A stretch of DNA of 64,000 nt from Sipunculus nudus (Eukaryota > Annelida > Sipuncula > Golfingiida > Sipunculidae). Numbering within the stretch: position 1 is the stretch's first letter; each line of letters begins with the position of its first letter. The DNA lies in contig CM049313.1 of the NCBI GenBank assembly GCA_026874595.1, positions 75,756,659-75,820,658 on the forward strand. The letters run 5' to 3'. The notes under the pieces are model-generated. The model did not search any database. It was given only the letters and a program-made list of their open reading frames with translations, and was not told the DNA's origin. The position numbers and the translations under genes were made by a program. Shown in pieces: positions 1 through 10,771 of the stretch.

Positions 1-3000
1 TCATGGTTGCATCACAGGTCAGCTCTGTCTGCCAAAACAAGGGCAAGTATAAAAAATTGCCGTATTTGGCAATGGCAATGGTAAAGAACTCTTTGAAAAA
101 CATGGTGCCCCAGATTACCTCCAAAATTGACCTTTGATCTTACCCTAATTAACACTCCACATAATTTCATCAAAATATTTCATATCTTTTTTGAGTGATG
201 TTACCACAAGACAAACCAACCAAGGAACCAACTAACAACAATAAAACTTTCTACCTCCTAGCAGAGGTTGAACAAAGTATTTCTTGTAAAATAAAAGTTC
301 TAACTATTTTGTTGGAAATAAAACAAATGAGACAAATTTTATTAAGTTTAAAAAGGAAAACTTTTTTATACAGGGTTCAAACACCCTCAAAATTCAGTAC
401 TGAAAAATAGTGAAAAGTCCTATTTTTTTTTTTAAATAGTCATGAAATTTTATTTGCAGGCTGTCTGTATATGTCTGTCATCCATGCTGTCTCTGTCTGC
501 AGATTAGTTATGAATTAATGAATCATAACATCCACTGTTTGTACTGAAATACCCAATGTCATTGCATTAAAGGTCAGGATGAACTTTTTGTTTCAGGTTC
601 TGAAAAGTCATGAAGTTGTCAAAGTCATTTAAATCTGATCTTCTGGAAGTAAAGAAACCCTGTCGTGTCAAACCTTTATTGATATCCGACTTGCCTTGGT
701 GAAGCTGTTTCTTTGGTGAAACCTTAATTAATAACATCCTGCTCATCAGCAGGCGCCAGGTTTTAGCACCATACCTGGCCCAGCCTGAGTTCCATGGAGC
801 CTGAATAATGATGCTGCTTTATCTCCCTCCAGGTGTGGAGCTGTCCAGTCTTTAACAGAACATAATTTGTAATTACCAGGGCTACAACCATCCAACATTG
901 TAATTAAGGGACTCCCTTCAGGCCAGATGTCAGGATCCATACCTGGAAACAAGTCCAGTGATGCCAGGCTACTGGAAGAGGATAAGTTAGGGGTCCCACA
1001 AATTAATATCTGAAAAAAGTCATGGCTTTTCAGTACTGGGAGGGGGGGAGGTGTTAAACATCTGTACCCCCTAGAAATCCTGTATGAATGCTCGATTCTG
1101 GGGGTCAAAGCATCCCACAGGACACTAAAATTTTGGGCCTTGAGAATGAAAGTTGCCTCTTGTAGCTCAGTTGTGATTCCTTCAAAAACCAGTCATTTGT
1201 GTAAACATTGTGCAACTACCCATAATTTTTAAGCAAATCAAATAATCATCTAATGACACAATATCAAATAATATAATATGATAATTACATAAAACAGAAA
1301 GAAAAAATCTTTACAACCCTTCAAAATTCGACATCACCTCCAATTTGGACGCGCAAAAAATTTGTCCTTAGCATCCTGCACTTCCTATATTGAAAGCCCT
1401 GAATAGTAATTAACAAAAAGTAGAACATTGGAGAGGACCAAACCTGAAGAGGTGTGTAAAGGGAGCCATGTGAAAAACCTTGAGAAGATCTTAACATGAA
1501 ATTTTAATAATTGTGGAACCCTATTAATGTTTGGGCATGGAATGGATTTAATTTTTTGTGGCAGCACTTAAGGTGATGTGTATTGTGAGTCGTATTTAAC
1601 CACATAGAGCTGAATTAGAAATGAGAGATTTTTTTAGTGAATTAGGATTTTATTTACCAATTTTGGTTTCAAAAGAGGAGCCTTTTCTTTCACCAAATGA
1701 CAAAAAATTTTAATTATAGTCGGAATTATTTATTAGGTCTGACAAAGGTGGTGTTTCTGCTGGGCGTTCTGTATTAAAGAAATCCTCAATCTTTATTATA
1801 GGTAAGACACCACACAGCGGACCTTTTAGTAATACTTACTGAAACCTGCCAAGGTCAGAATAGCAGGAATTTAGGAGTTAGAAGATAGTGTAACATTACC
1901 AAGTCCCCCACTGTCCACCACAGTTTCTGACTGCTCAACTTGATCAGTCACAGCCGTGGTCTGCATCCCCCTCAGCTTGTTTGAAAACAGCACTGCATGA
2001 GGCCATGTTAGATGTTAACAACCTGTGTGAAAGGTGTGTATTAAGTAACTTCATCCCTTTATTGGACATGGAGCCTGACTAGAAAGGGAAAGTACTATAT
2101 CACTAGTTAATGTGGTTCACCTGGCTTGATGTGGTCATTTATCATCTAGACCTGTTTATTGATCATGGTCAGGCACCTGGTTGAATCCAGTTAACAAGGT
2201 TTTTGCCTATTATGTGAAATATCCCAAAGGTAAAACTTTGTTTTTTATAATTTTTTGGCTGTATATTTAAAAGGTTCCCATGATACAAATTAAGGTGTAG
2301 GTACATTATCTGGGGATGAATTTTGTGCTATTAGAGCTCAGCATTTTCTAACAAAAATGTAGTGCAGTGCTCAATAGGCTTCAACAATATCATGATATAC
2401 AGAAAATATTAAACTAATATATTATACTTGGTTAAAGTTGCGTGTGGATAAAGTATTAGAATAAATAAGGGCTGCTCAATGATTTACTTAATTTGACAAA
2501 TGAAGTGTATTACACAGTGTCAGTGACAAGTTTTACAAACATGTGTTCACCATGTATGGAATAAGCACAATAAGTGCAGGTTTGCTCAAAAACAACTGAT
2601 TGTAATGGTTAAAACATCAAATGTTTAACCACAATTTAAGCTGAAGTAAAATAATATCACATAAAAGTTACACATACACACTGTCATTGTATTTAAAATA
2701 GTCCAGCTGTTCTTTCTTTTTGATATAATATTACGTATTAGGATACTCATTTCATTCAAACATGTAGCGGCTATTGTGTCCATTAGACAATGAACCCACA
2801 TCCCCCCTTCCCAGTAAATTGTAGATTCAGGTATTAATAATGGAATAGCAAAATTGATTCCCAAGTTATGCACCAGTACACAAGGTCTACATTTGCAGAG
2901 TTGGAAAATCAACACAGACATGATTTATTATCTAATTCTTGTTTCTGCTGGATTATTGCAAACACAAAAAAATAATGGCTAGCTTTCTTCTGTCTGTATG

Positions 3001-3472
3001 TTTCTCTGGCCAGGTTAAACTATTTTTTTTTTGCAAATAAGATGTGGTATTGTGCTTGCTTTAAATAACATCATTGTACTTTTGTTGGAAAACTTTCATG
3101 GAAAACATGATTTTGGTGCTTCAGTATACTGAAGTGCTTGTGTATTCAGATTTCTTTTTTTGCTTGGCTTCCAGGTCAGGCAGGAAAGTTCTTCACATTT
3201 TTCAAATTTTCATAAAAAAATAAAATATTTCCACTATTTTCCAATTTACTGGTGCAATTTTAGACTCGGTTTTTGCAGTGCGTCAAGGGAAGACTGGTTT
3301 TTGGCTCTGTATTTGCATGTTCCTGTTTTTTTTTTCATATTTGAACATTGAAGCTTGATTTTTTATTAATATAAAATTTACCTAAGATGATTTGAAATGC
3401 CACATCCTTCACAAACATGTTGCATAACTGATTTCATCACATATAACTAGAATAGCACTAATAGAGCCCATA
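1..3472. other. Non-coding stretch, no gene recognised
   Basis: AT-rich sequence with only short, codon-poor open frames. A 120-codon minus-strand frame at 746-1108 lies in a slightly GC-richer patch, but it has no recognisable motif, signal peptide or splice context. I see no RNA gene or clear repeat. It lies upstream of the convertase exon at 10682 and may be intron or flanking DNA of that gene. Confidence 0.6.
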
Positions 3473-3975
3473 CCTCCGCCAAAACAAGTTTATCCTACTG
3501 GACCAGCTTCTTAATCTGCATCCATACACCAAGATCAGTAGGGTCTTCCCTTGCCTGTCTCCTAAACCCTCCACCAAGTTTTATAGTTACAGTCTGTTCA
3601 GGAGAAACTGTAAAAGAGAGACAGTCATAAACATGACTTTGGTCACAGAGGTAACTTGAAATCTGCATTCTAAGGAATGCAAGCCTCTGCCATGTCGGGG
3701 TCCCTATTGTGGGATGCTAAAAAAAGTGTTTGCATTCACTTTTTCAGCCCATATTCCCAAGTTCATTTGTCCATAAGTGACTGTACAACTTTTAAAATTC
3801 CTTGATGACATTCCTGAATCCAGATCATATGATGGATCTTAACCAAAATTTAATTGTTTCTTCCCTTTTATTCCTGAAATACCATTACAATTTCATGAGA
3901 TTCCATTCATGAATGTGTGAATAGTGAACAAACACACAAACAAAAGTGGATGAATGCATACTCTACTGGCGGAGG
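3473..3975 (+). repeat. Short inverted-repeat element (CCTCCGCCA/TGGCGGAGG ends)
   Basis: The segment opens with CCTCCGCCA (3473-3481) and closes with its exact reverse complement TGGCGGAGG (3967-3975), giving a 9-bp terminal inverted repeat around about 485 bp. The interior has a CCACCAAGTTTTAT block followed by a GTCTGTTCAGGAGAAACTG-like stretch. Related decayed pieces lie at 16995-17150, 25530-25690, 50150-50306 (minus) and 51797-52000. There is no coding capacity, so it is best read as a non-autonomous MITE-like repeat. No target-site duplication was identified. Confidence 0.55.
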
Positions 3976-5913
3976 CATTCAGAATAATGTCTCTCCACAG
4001 CTATTGTTATATAGTGTGGTTGGCCTAAAATAAATATCTGATTATGCTAACTATATAGATATAGAGCCCTTGTGTATTTCACTGGACTGTCATATATCGA
4101 ATCATACATTTCTTTTTTCCCAATCCTACCTTCCAGATAATCAACATTGAACAGATATTTTGTTCTTAACAATCCAGGAAACATCATGATGAAATTGAAA
4201 TTCCAGGATCTTTACACATGTGAATAAATGATAACATGTATACTTTTATAAATAACCTTGATATGGCCCACAAAAGCAATTTTGTGTGAAAAGTTTATGT
4301 AATATTCATATATACATATTTTATTGTATTATAAAATAACCAACAAGAAAAACCCTTCAGTCAGGGACATAAGACCTTTTTATATGTATGAGTCTATGAC
4401 AAAAAATTATCACTATTTTATTCCAGTCTGTGTATGTGTAGATGTATTTTTCAGTTGAATATATAATATAAAACCCCAAGATGCAGATGTCACACTGCCA
4501 ACCAGCAAAATTTCTGGACCACATCAATTACAGTAATGAAGCCAAAAATTGTCTTTTGAATTGGGCAGTAGAGTGAAAACTATAAAAATACGATCTGTTT
4601 TTTAAATCATTTATTACTAAGGTAGTTGGAGTCTAGTATTAGTAGTACTTGCAGTGAAGCCTGAATGCTTGTATACAACATTCCCCAACTTCATGTAACT
4701 CCCCTTGATGGGAGTTTTTTTTTTATGTGAAAATAAGCTTTTAGAAAGAACTTTTCCATTTTTTCAGGCTGAACAAATAGGCAGGTGAACTTCAGTAACA
4801 TCACGCACACGTGACACTTGTTGGACTGTAAGGGGGCTCCTTTCTGTTGATTATTCCAAGACCCCTTGAGATTTTCATACAAACGATTTGACGAAATTGT
4901 CTACATGTCTCACACTCTTTTATTGGAAGTGCTTGGCGCCTGTTGAAAGTAGTTATTCTGCACTTAAATGATTTGATGGGGCATGTTTTTTGCCTGGCAG
5001 GGGTTGTTTGGTCACAGCACTCCGCTGAGATGTGGCCCCTGGTCAGATGTTGCTCTGTATTTTGAAGTGTTTATTCTGTCCCAAATTTATGACTGTTTGG
5101 GTGCAGGGAATATTTGAACATTTGAAAGTAAACTTGCGAAGTGTTTACATGTAACCGGTTAGCTTAAATCAGTTTATGTTGTACTGCTGAATTGCTCATG
5201 CAATGAAGTGGTACAGTTCCCCCTGTTGCTCATGATCTGGACTTCAAAGATGCCCAGTTACCCCACATATTATTAATAATTTGATTGTTTTGACTCTGTT
5301 TGGATAAGGAATTAGGCTGCATGTGAAGTATGCCTGAAAAACGGTCATTGACAAGCATTCAGTATTAAGTTGTTATCTGTGTATGCTGTATGATATGGCT
5401 GTTTGTGAGCCACGATGTCAACCAGAAAATAAAGACTCAAGAGACTGACAGAGTGTATCTAAAGGTGTGGTATTTGTGTAGTTTTATTCTTTTATTAGTT
5501 TATTTTCTATAGATGAGTAAATAATGTCAAGTAAGTATGCCATTTGATCAGTGATATTTCCCAAATTAGAAGACACTGTAGAGCACATGTATATAACTTA
5601 GCCAAGACAAAGCTGGCCTTTTGCATCTTTTCAGGATGTGTACCATGGATTGATGCATATTCCTCAATCTTCCACAGAATTAAAAAAAAAAAAAATTGGC
5701 CCAGTGCTTTTTTGCATAAGTCATCCAGGTAAAAATACCCAGACCAACACTAAGGTTTATACTTATTCTCATAGGCACAGGAAACTAGCTGTCTATAAAT
5801 TCACTTTATTGTAGGTTTAAAAGTTTTGAGCAAATTTTTTAGAAGAATAACAGAATATTAGAAAACATCAGTAGTATAGAGAGAGATAATTCTGTACATA
5901 CCGGTGTATATAT
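3976..5913. other. Non-coding stretch, nothing recognised
   Basis: AT-rich DNA with short homopolymer runs and no open frame above about 63 codons. I see no repeat family, RNA gene or exon. Confidence 0.6.
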
Positions 5914-6137
5914 GTCACAGACCAGATTGAAATCCAGGCGGATTTTAAATTCGCCTAGACGAGATTGCGATTGTGATCTCGCCTAGGTGAGATTGTGATT
6001 GTGGTCTGGCCTAGACAGATTTTAAACTCGTCTAGACAAGATCACAATTGCTATCTCGCCTAGGTGAGATTAAAATCCATCATGGAGCAGGCCAGGATTT
6101 TAATCTCGCCTACCGTCTGGTAACATCCAGGCGAGTT
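5914..6137. repeat. Cluster of CTAG-centred palindromes
   Basis: A compact block of imperfect palindromes. Five CTAG centres lie at 5955, 5983, 6011, 6032 and 6060, spaced 28, 28, 21 and 28 bp. The 18-mer ATCTCGCCTAGGTGAGAT occurs identically at 5976-5993 and 6053-6070 and is itself palindromic apart from one base pair. The 139-bp core 5940-6078 begins GGATTTTAA and ends TTAAAATCC, and its two halves are partly complementary, so it could extrude as a large cruciform. CAGACCAG (5918-5925) and GTCTGG (6115-6120) may be outer inverted ends. No coding potential; function unknown, possibly a foldback or MITE-like element. Confidence 0.6.
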
Positions 6138-6260
6138 TATGTCTTATATGTAATTGACATATAAAAGATGTTTTTAGTCAGATTTTCAATATTTTAACAC
6201 TGAATCGTTATATATAGTTCACTGGTAATACATTCATTAATATTTACAGAATATTATAAT

Positions 6261-6332
6261 ATTAATGTAATAATCAACATTAATTTTTACAGTAATGTAA
6301 TAATCATTAATGTAATAATTAACATTAATTTT
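6261..6332. repeat. AT-rich direct duplication
   Basis: ATTAATGTAATAATCAACAT plus following T-rich bases at 6261-6288 recurs with one change at 6306-6332, and a partial copy lies between them. Simple local duplication in AT-rich DNA. Confidence 0.5.
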
Positions 6333-6423
6333 GGAAATAGAATTATTAAATAGGAATTTGAATATTACTTGCCACTTTGATGTGTTTCATTTGGTCTACA
6401 GCTTCCATATCATACCAATTACT

Positions 6424-7140
6424 AGCTCAACTGACTATAAGTCATCTGAGCTATAGTCGTGGTCCTTTGTCCGTCGTCCGGCCGTCCGTCCGTCCGGCCG
6501 TTAACAGGGCACGTTTTAAAACCGTAAGACCTACGAATCCAAAATTCTGCATACCATTAGATGTCCCCAAAATCTCCTACCATACCAAAAATTGGGTCAT
6601 TAGAACTTTGTTCCTTCGAGATATTAAGGAAAAACCTCCGTTTTCCATAAAAAAGCCATTGTTACACTTCAAGGCTGCCTAATATCAAAACCACTAATCT
6701 GTTTTTGATCAGATTTAGTATTCATATTCTTCCATACATTTTCTGTGCACATACCAAAAATTAGGTCAGTATTGGGTATTATTTTGAAGTTATAGGCCCA
6801 AATATAATGCAATTTTTTAAAATCAGGAAATATATTTGCTCACTTAACATGAGAATTGCTGAAGCTGGAGACTTTTTTTTCAGGAATATAACTTTATTTA
6901 ATCAAGATTCAATTGTTTACCCAAAATTAGATCTGAATTTTGCAAATTGTTCAAGTTATTAGCATAAATAAAAAATCAGTACCTTAAATTTTGTCCAAAT
7001 TTGGCAGTGGCACGTTTTTTCCCTGTAAGTACTGTTGATTTTATTTTCACAGCATATATACATAAGGATTTAATCTTTTAAAATCTGAAATTTCAAAGGA
7101 ATTGATTGAAAAGAGTAGCTTTTATTCAAGTTTTCATACA
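6424..7140 (+). repeat. Dispersed repeat family C, copy 1, with hairpin head
   Basis: It starts with a hairpin whose arms are AGCTCAA and CTGAGCT (6424-6452), then a TCCG/GGCCG-rich microsatellite (about 6470-6505). A body follows that contains AGATGTCCCCAAAATCTCCT and GATATTAAGGA blocks. The body aligns by eye over most of its length with 58387-59046 and 59158-59729. The open frame at 6377-6682 only reads through the repeat and is not supported as a gene. No matching tail palindrome was found downstream. Confidence 0.75.
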
Positions 7141-7460
7141 CCAAGTTGGTGGCCCACAAGTCCGGCGTACCAACCGCTTCGCTAGAAAAGTAAGCTTCAC
7201 TTATAAGACAGTTTGGTCAGCTTTTATGTCACCCCATTACTACCTTCATTCCCTTATTGCATGATTAAATGATTACAGGTATATATACAGAAAACAATAA
7301 ATACCTATCAGAATTAATTTATGCTCAATTGAAAATGTACAATTTTAATTTCTCTTAGAGAATTTTATTTCTGGTAATAAAATAAACGTGTATTATCATA
7401 CAACAGTTCATCTCCACTCTCTTCCTTATTCTAGTTTTTACAGGGTTTCATATTCAAGGT

Positions 7461-8010
7461 GACCAAAGTTCTTGGATAACCTTGGCATATACCGGAAACT
7501 GGTGGTGCCACCTATTATCATTTTCTTGTTTTTACGCCTTTTAATACCCCCATAATTGCCACATGACAGTACTGTAAGCATTATAAGTCAAAAGCTAATG
7601 GACAGATTTCTTTCATATTATGCACATGTAGAGACATGGGTTATGGGATAATGTATATATAAATTTGGGTCATGAACTTTCCTATGAGAGTGGCCTTGAC
7701 CTTGAATATTGCCATATATGGTGAAAATCACACAAAATCATTAATATCTCAATAAGGGATGCATAGATTGGTTCAAAAATCAACTTGACCAAAGATCTTG
7801 GATAGTGTTGTCATGTACTGAAACTGGTAGCACCACCTGTTATTCTTTTACTTGTTTTCATGCCGTTTAATACCCCATCATTACCACTAAATAGTACTGT
7901 GAGCATTATAGGTCAAAAACTAATGGACAGATATAGGTTAGGGGATGATGTATATTGAAATTGGGGTCATGACCTTTTCTATGAGAGTGACCTTTTCTAC
8001 GAGAGTGGTC
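7461..8010 (+). repeat. 326-bp tandem duplication with GGTGGTGCCACC core
   Basis: Two direct copies begin GACCAAAG(T/A)TCTTGGATA at 7461 and 7787; the second is cut short near 8010. Each contains a GGTGGTGCCACC or GGTAGCACCACC element, a CTAATGGACAGAT block and a GGTCATGA(A/C)CTTT block. It resembles the tandem-unit repeats at 13.8-16.7 kb in layout. Confidence 0.7.
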
Positions 8011-8050
8011 TGATATTAATTGTTGCTGAAGATGGGGGGCTTATTCTTAA

Positions 8051-8063
8051 GGGGGGGGGGGGG
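8051..8063 (+). repeat. Poly-G run (13)
   Basis: Thirteen consecutive G, preceded by six more G at 8034-8039. Confidence 0.95.
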
Positions 8064-10681
8064 ATTAATTGTCTAGAGATACTCTGGCACAACAGTTGGT
8101 GCCAAGAAATATCTTGTTAGTTTTGGATTATCACCAAATAGCAAGGCCATTTCCTTTTAGTTTTTCAAATGCTAATATGTAAAAAATTTTAAATAAGTTT
8201 TAAATAAGTTCATACTGCATATGCTTAGATTTACAAAGTTCAGCTGAGCACCATGACCCTGTTTAATCTAGGAGACTGTACTTCTGCTGTCTTACACACA
8301 AGCTTAAGTTAAAAAAATATGCTTTGCTTTGGTCAGGGTGAATATAAAACAAGTGTTTTACCCAAAACTGGGCATGTGGCTAAGAGAAAGATTGGTTACT
8401 TTTGGTTTTGCTGGGGAAACTTGATTAGTTAAGTAACTATATGTGTGGCTCTATATGCTGTGGCCAGCTGTATTTTATAGGAAGTGGCAGCTGTGTTGCT
8501 ATGATACCAGGGACATCTTCATCTGGCCAGCAGGATGCTGGGGATACGGAGCATTTTATACTGTAGTATAGGTGTCATGTAATGATGTATTACATTATCT
8601 GGTTCACTGAACTTAACTACAGTTGCAGCACTCAATAACAGATGTCTAAAACTGTAGGTGCTATGTAACAAACATAAAAGTATCAGCAAAGCTCACATTA
8701 GTAACATTATTCAATGCTTATGTCAAGTCACAGAGACAGGATTGTTCGGTGCAATAATGCATCTTCCTGTGCAGGTGTTTTAATAAAGACTTGCTTCTAT
8801 TAGCTTGTTTGTAATTCTTCAGGACAGGTGTTTATAGGCATAAATTGGGCTTTTACAGCAGTTGAGGCAAAGGTCATTTCTTTCAGTGGTTTAGGTAGAT
8901 ATTGTATAGTAAAACTACAAAACCATTGGGTTCTTTATGTACAGCTACAGATCTGGCTACTGTATTTAAATGAAAACAAGGCCTGGATTTTGGAAATCAC
9001 ATTTTCTGGAACTAGTCTACATATTTACGATTGTGACCTGACTAGTTCCTTTTAGTGTAAGAAAGACATCATGCAAAAATGTACAGAGCAAGCTTTTTTT
9101 CATGATAAATACATCAACTGCCTCAAACAGCTGTGCTTAATGCAGCTTAGGAGGTCAAGTTAAGAAGAATTTCTTTCTGAAATTATTGGTACACTCATAG
9201 TGGTATTTTTACAGAGAAGATCCGTTTTAAGTTTTTATGTCAGTGAGCATCAGTAGTTGTATGTGCAGAGACCACCAAACTCGCAATAATCACCTGTCTC
9301 ATATGATTTGCACTGGTGATATCGTGACTAAAGCATTTTTATGGAGGTAACTAAAGAGAGGAAATAAGAAAATCATCTGGAGTTATGATAGCGATTTAGA
9401 ATAACTGGAGTCACAAGGCTTGATGCAGTCAGGCAAATTGGCTTGCTTGGTTTCAATAAAACTGCCTGTTTGCCTGTGGGAATTTTATCTGAATACATCT
9501 TTGTTGGTGTTCAGGACGCTTTTGAGAGGTTTTTAGGATCATTTGGAAACTGTTCAATTTATTCACCATCTGTATTGTTCCCCTGTTTGATTTTACATGC
9601 ATTAAATCATAATGAAGAATAAAATTTTTCATCTCTTTCCAGATAATTTACATAAACAAAAAAATTACTGAACATGGTGTATGTTTTAAGCCATTGAATA
9701 AGACTCAGAGGTTTCTTCAGATAATAGCAAAAAACTCTTGTGTTCTTACCAGCTCTGAGACTGTCATGACAGGCATTGGGTGACAGTTATCTCTGTGGAA
9801 TTCTGGGTAATTTCTTAAATAATGAATCTTTGGCCCCTGAATCCCATGGCTTAGGCCAGACATGCTGTCTATGGTTGTCCTGAGGACTTCTTCCCAGAGG
9901 CTTTCTAGCCGGAACTGTGGCTTTTTATGGCAGACCAGAACATATGCATTCTGTCCTGTAATCTTGACATTGCATTTCTCACACCTTGCAGTACCTCCTT
10001 TCTGTAGCCAGGATTTATTTTGTCAGCAGTTTAGATTACTTAGAAGATTGAACATTTCAGACCTTTTATAGATTCACTGCATCTATATGGTAGCAGTTGT
10101 CTTAAAGTTCCATCTATGGGAATTTTGTAGCAATATATGAATTTTGTTTTTATTTTTTTCAACTTGATGATTACATGAGCGTATCTGTATTTTCTTAATT
10201 AAACATTGGTTAATCTTTTACTCTTCTGTATTGACACTGTTGTCTGAAAAGTGAGGAATAAGATTTATTTGTTGTTCCCCATTTTTGTAGGTTCAGTTGA
10301 TTTTTAAAAAATATTCACATCAAATGTAATGGTTCTAAACTTCTAAGTTTGCCATAAGATTAATTATTTAGTTTCAAATGTAAAGTTTTCATCAGAATGC
10401 CTAAAACAGTATTAATTTTTTTGCATGTTGCTTAATTTTGTGAATAAATTGCTGCAAAGATGAGGTCATTGAAATATTCAAACATAAATGAGTACAGTAA
10501 TTCCTAATTTTGGTTTCTTTGTTTGTCCCTATTCATCAAGTGCAAGGTTTCTGAGGTTCTGATAATTGTATTATATTGTTGAGTCATGTTGGAATTATCA
10601 GACCATCAGAATATTTTGCTCTATTATTAATGCAAGAAGAATGCTAAATATCAAATTTAACATACATATTTCTTCTTTCAG
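8064..10681. other. Non-coding stretch, probable intron upstream of the convertase exon
   Basis: AT-rich, no repeat family recognised. It ends in a polypyrimidine tract and AG acceptor (TTTCTTCTTTCAG, 10669-10681) immediately before the exon. The 75- and 69-codon frames at 8828 and 9862 have no recognisable motif. I looked for the preceding propeptide exon of a convertase and did not find it. Confidence 0.6.
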
Positions 10682-10771
10682 GTAAAATGGATAGAACAAC
10701 AAGTTGCCAAGAAAAGGAAAAAAAGAGACATCCATTTTAATGACCCAAAATGGCCTGCCATGTGGTATTTG
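10682..10771 (+). CDS. Exon of a PCSK5/PCSK6-like proprotein convertase
   Basis: A 90-bp exon of 30 whole codons. It follows a strong acceptor (TTCTTCTTTCAG) and is followed by the donor GTAAGTAG; both junctions are consistent with phase 0. The peptide begins VKWIEQQ, carries a basic cluster KKRKKRD at residues 10-16, then HFNDPKWP and ends MWYL. This is the junction between propeptide and subtilisin-like catalytic domain in secretory-pathway convertases. There the enzyme cuts itself after an R-x-K/R-R site (here RKKR, residues 12-15) before processing prohormones, growth-factor precursors and similar substrates. The VKW..QQ and FNDPKWP.MWY blocks fit PCSK5/PACE4 types better than furin, PC1 or PC2, as far as I recall those families. 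The signal peptide, the rest of the propeptide, the Asp/His/Ser catalytic exons and the Cys-rich domain are not found here, so introns on both sides must be long. A stranded single-exon pseudogene is possible but less likely given the intact frame and splice sites. Confidence 0.85.

Noticed and set aside
746-1108. 120-codon minus-strand frame
   Set aside because: No recognisable motif, no splice context, and composition alone can keep it open. Not listed as a gene.
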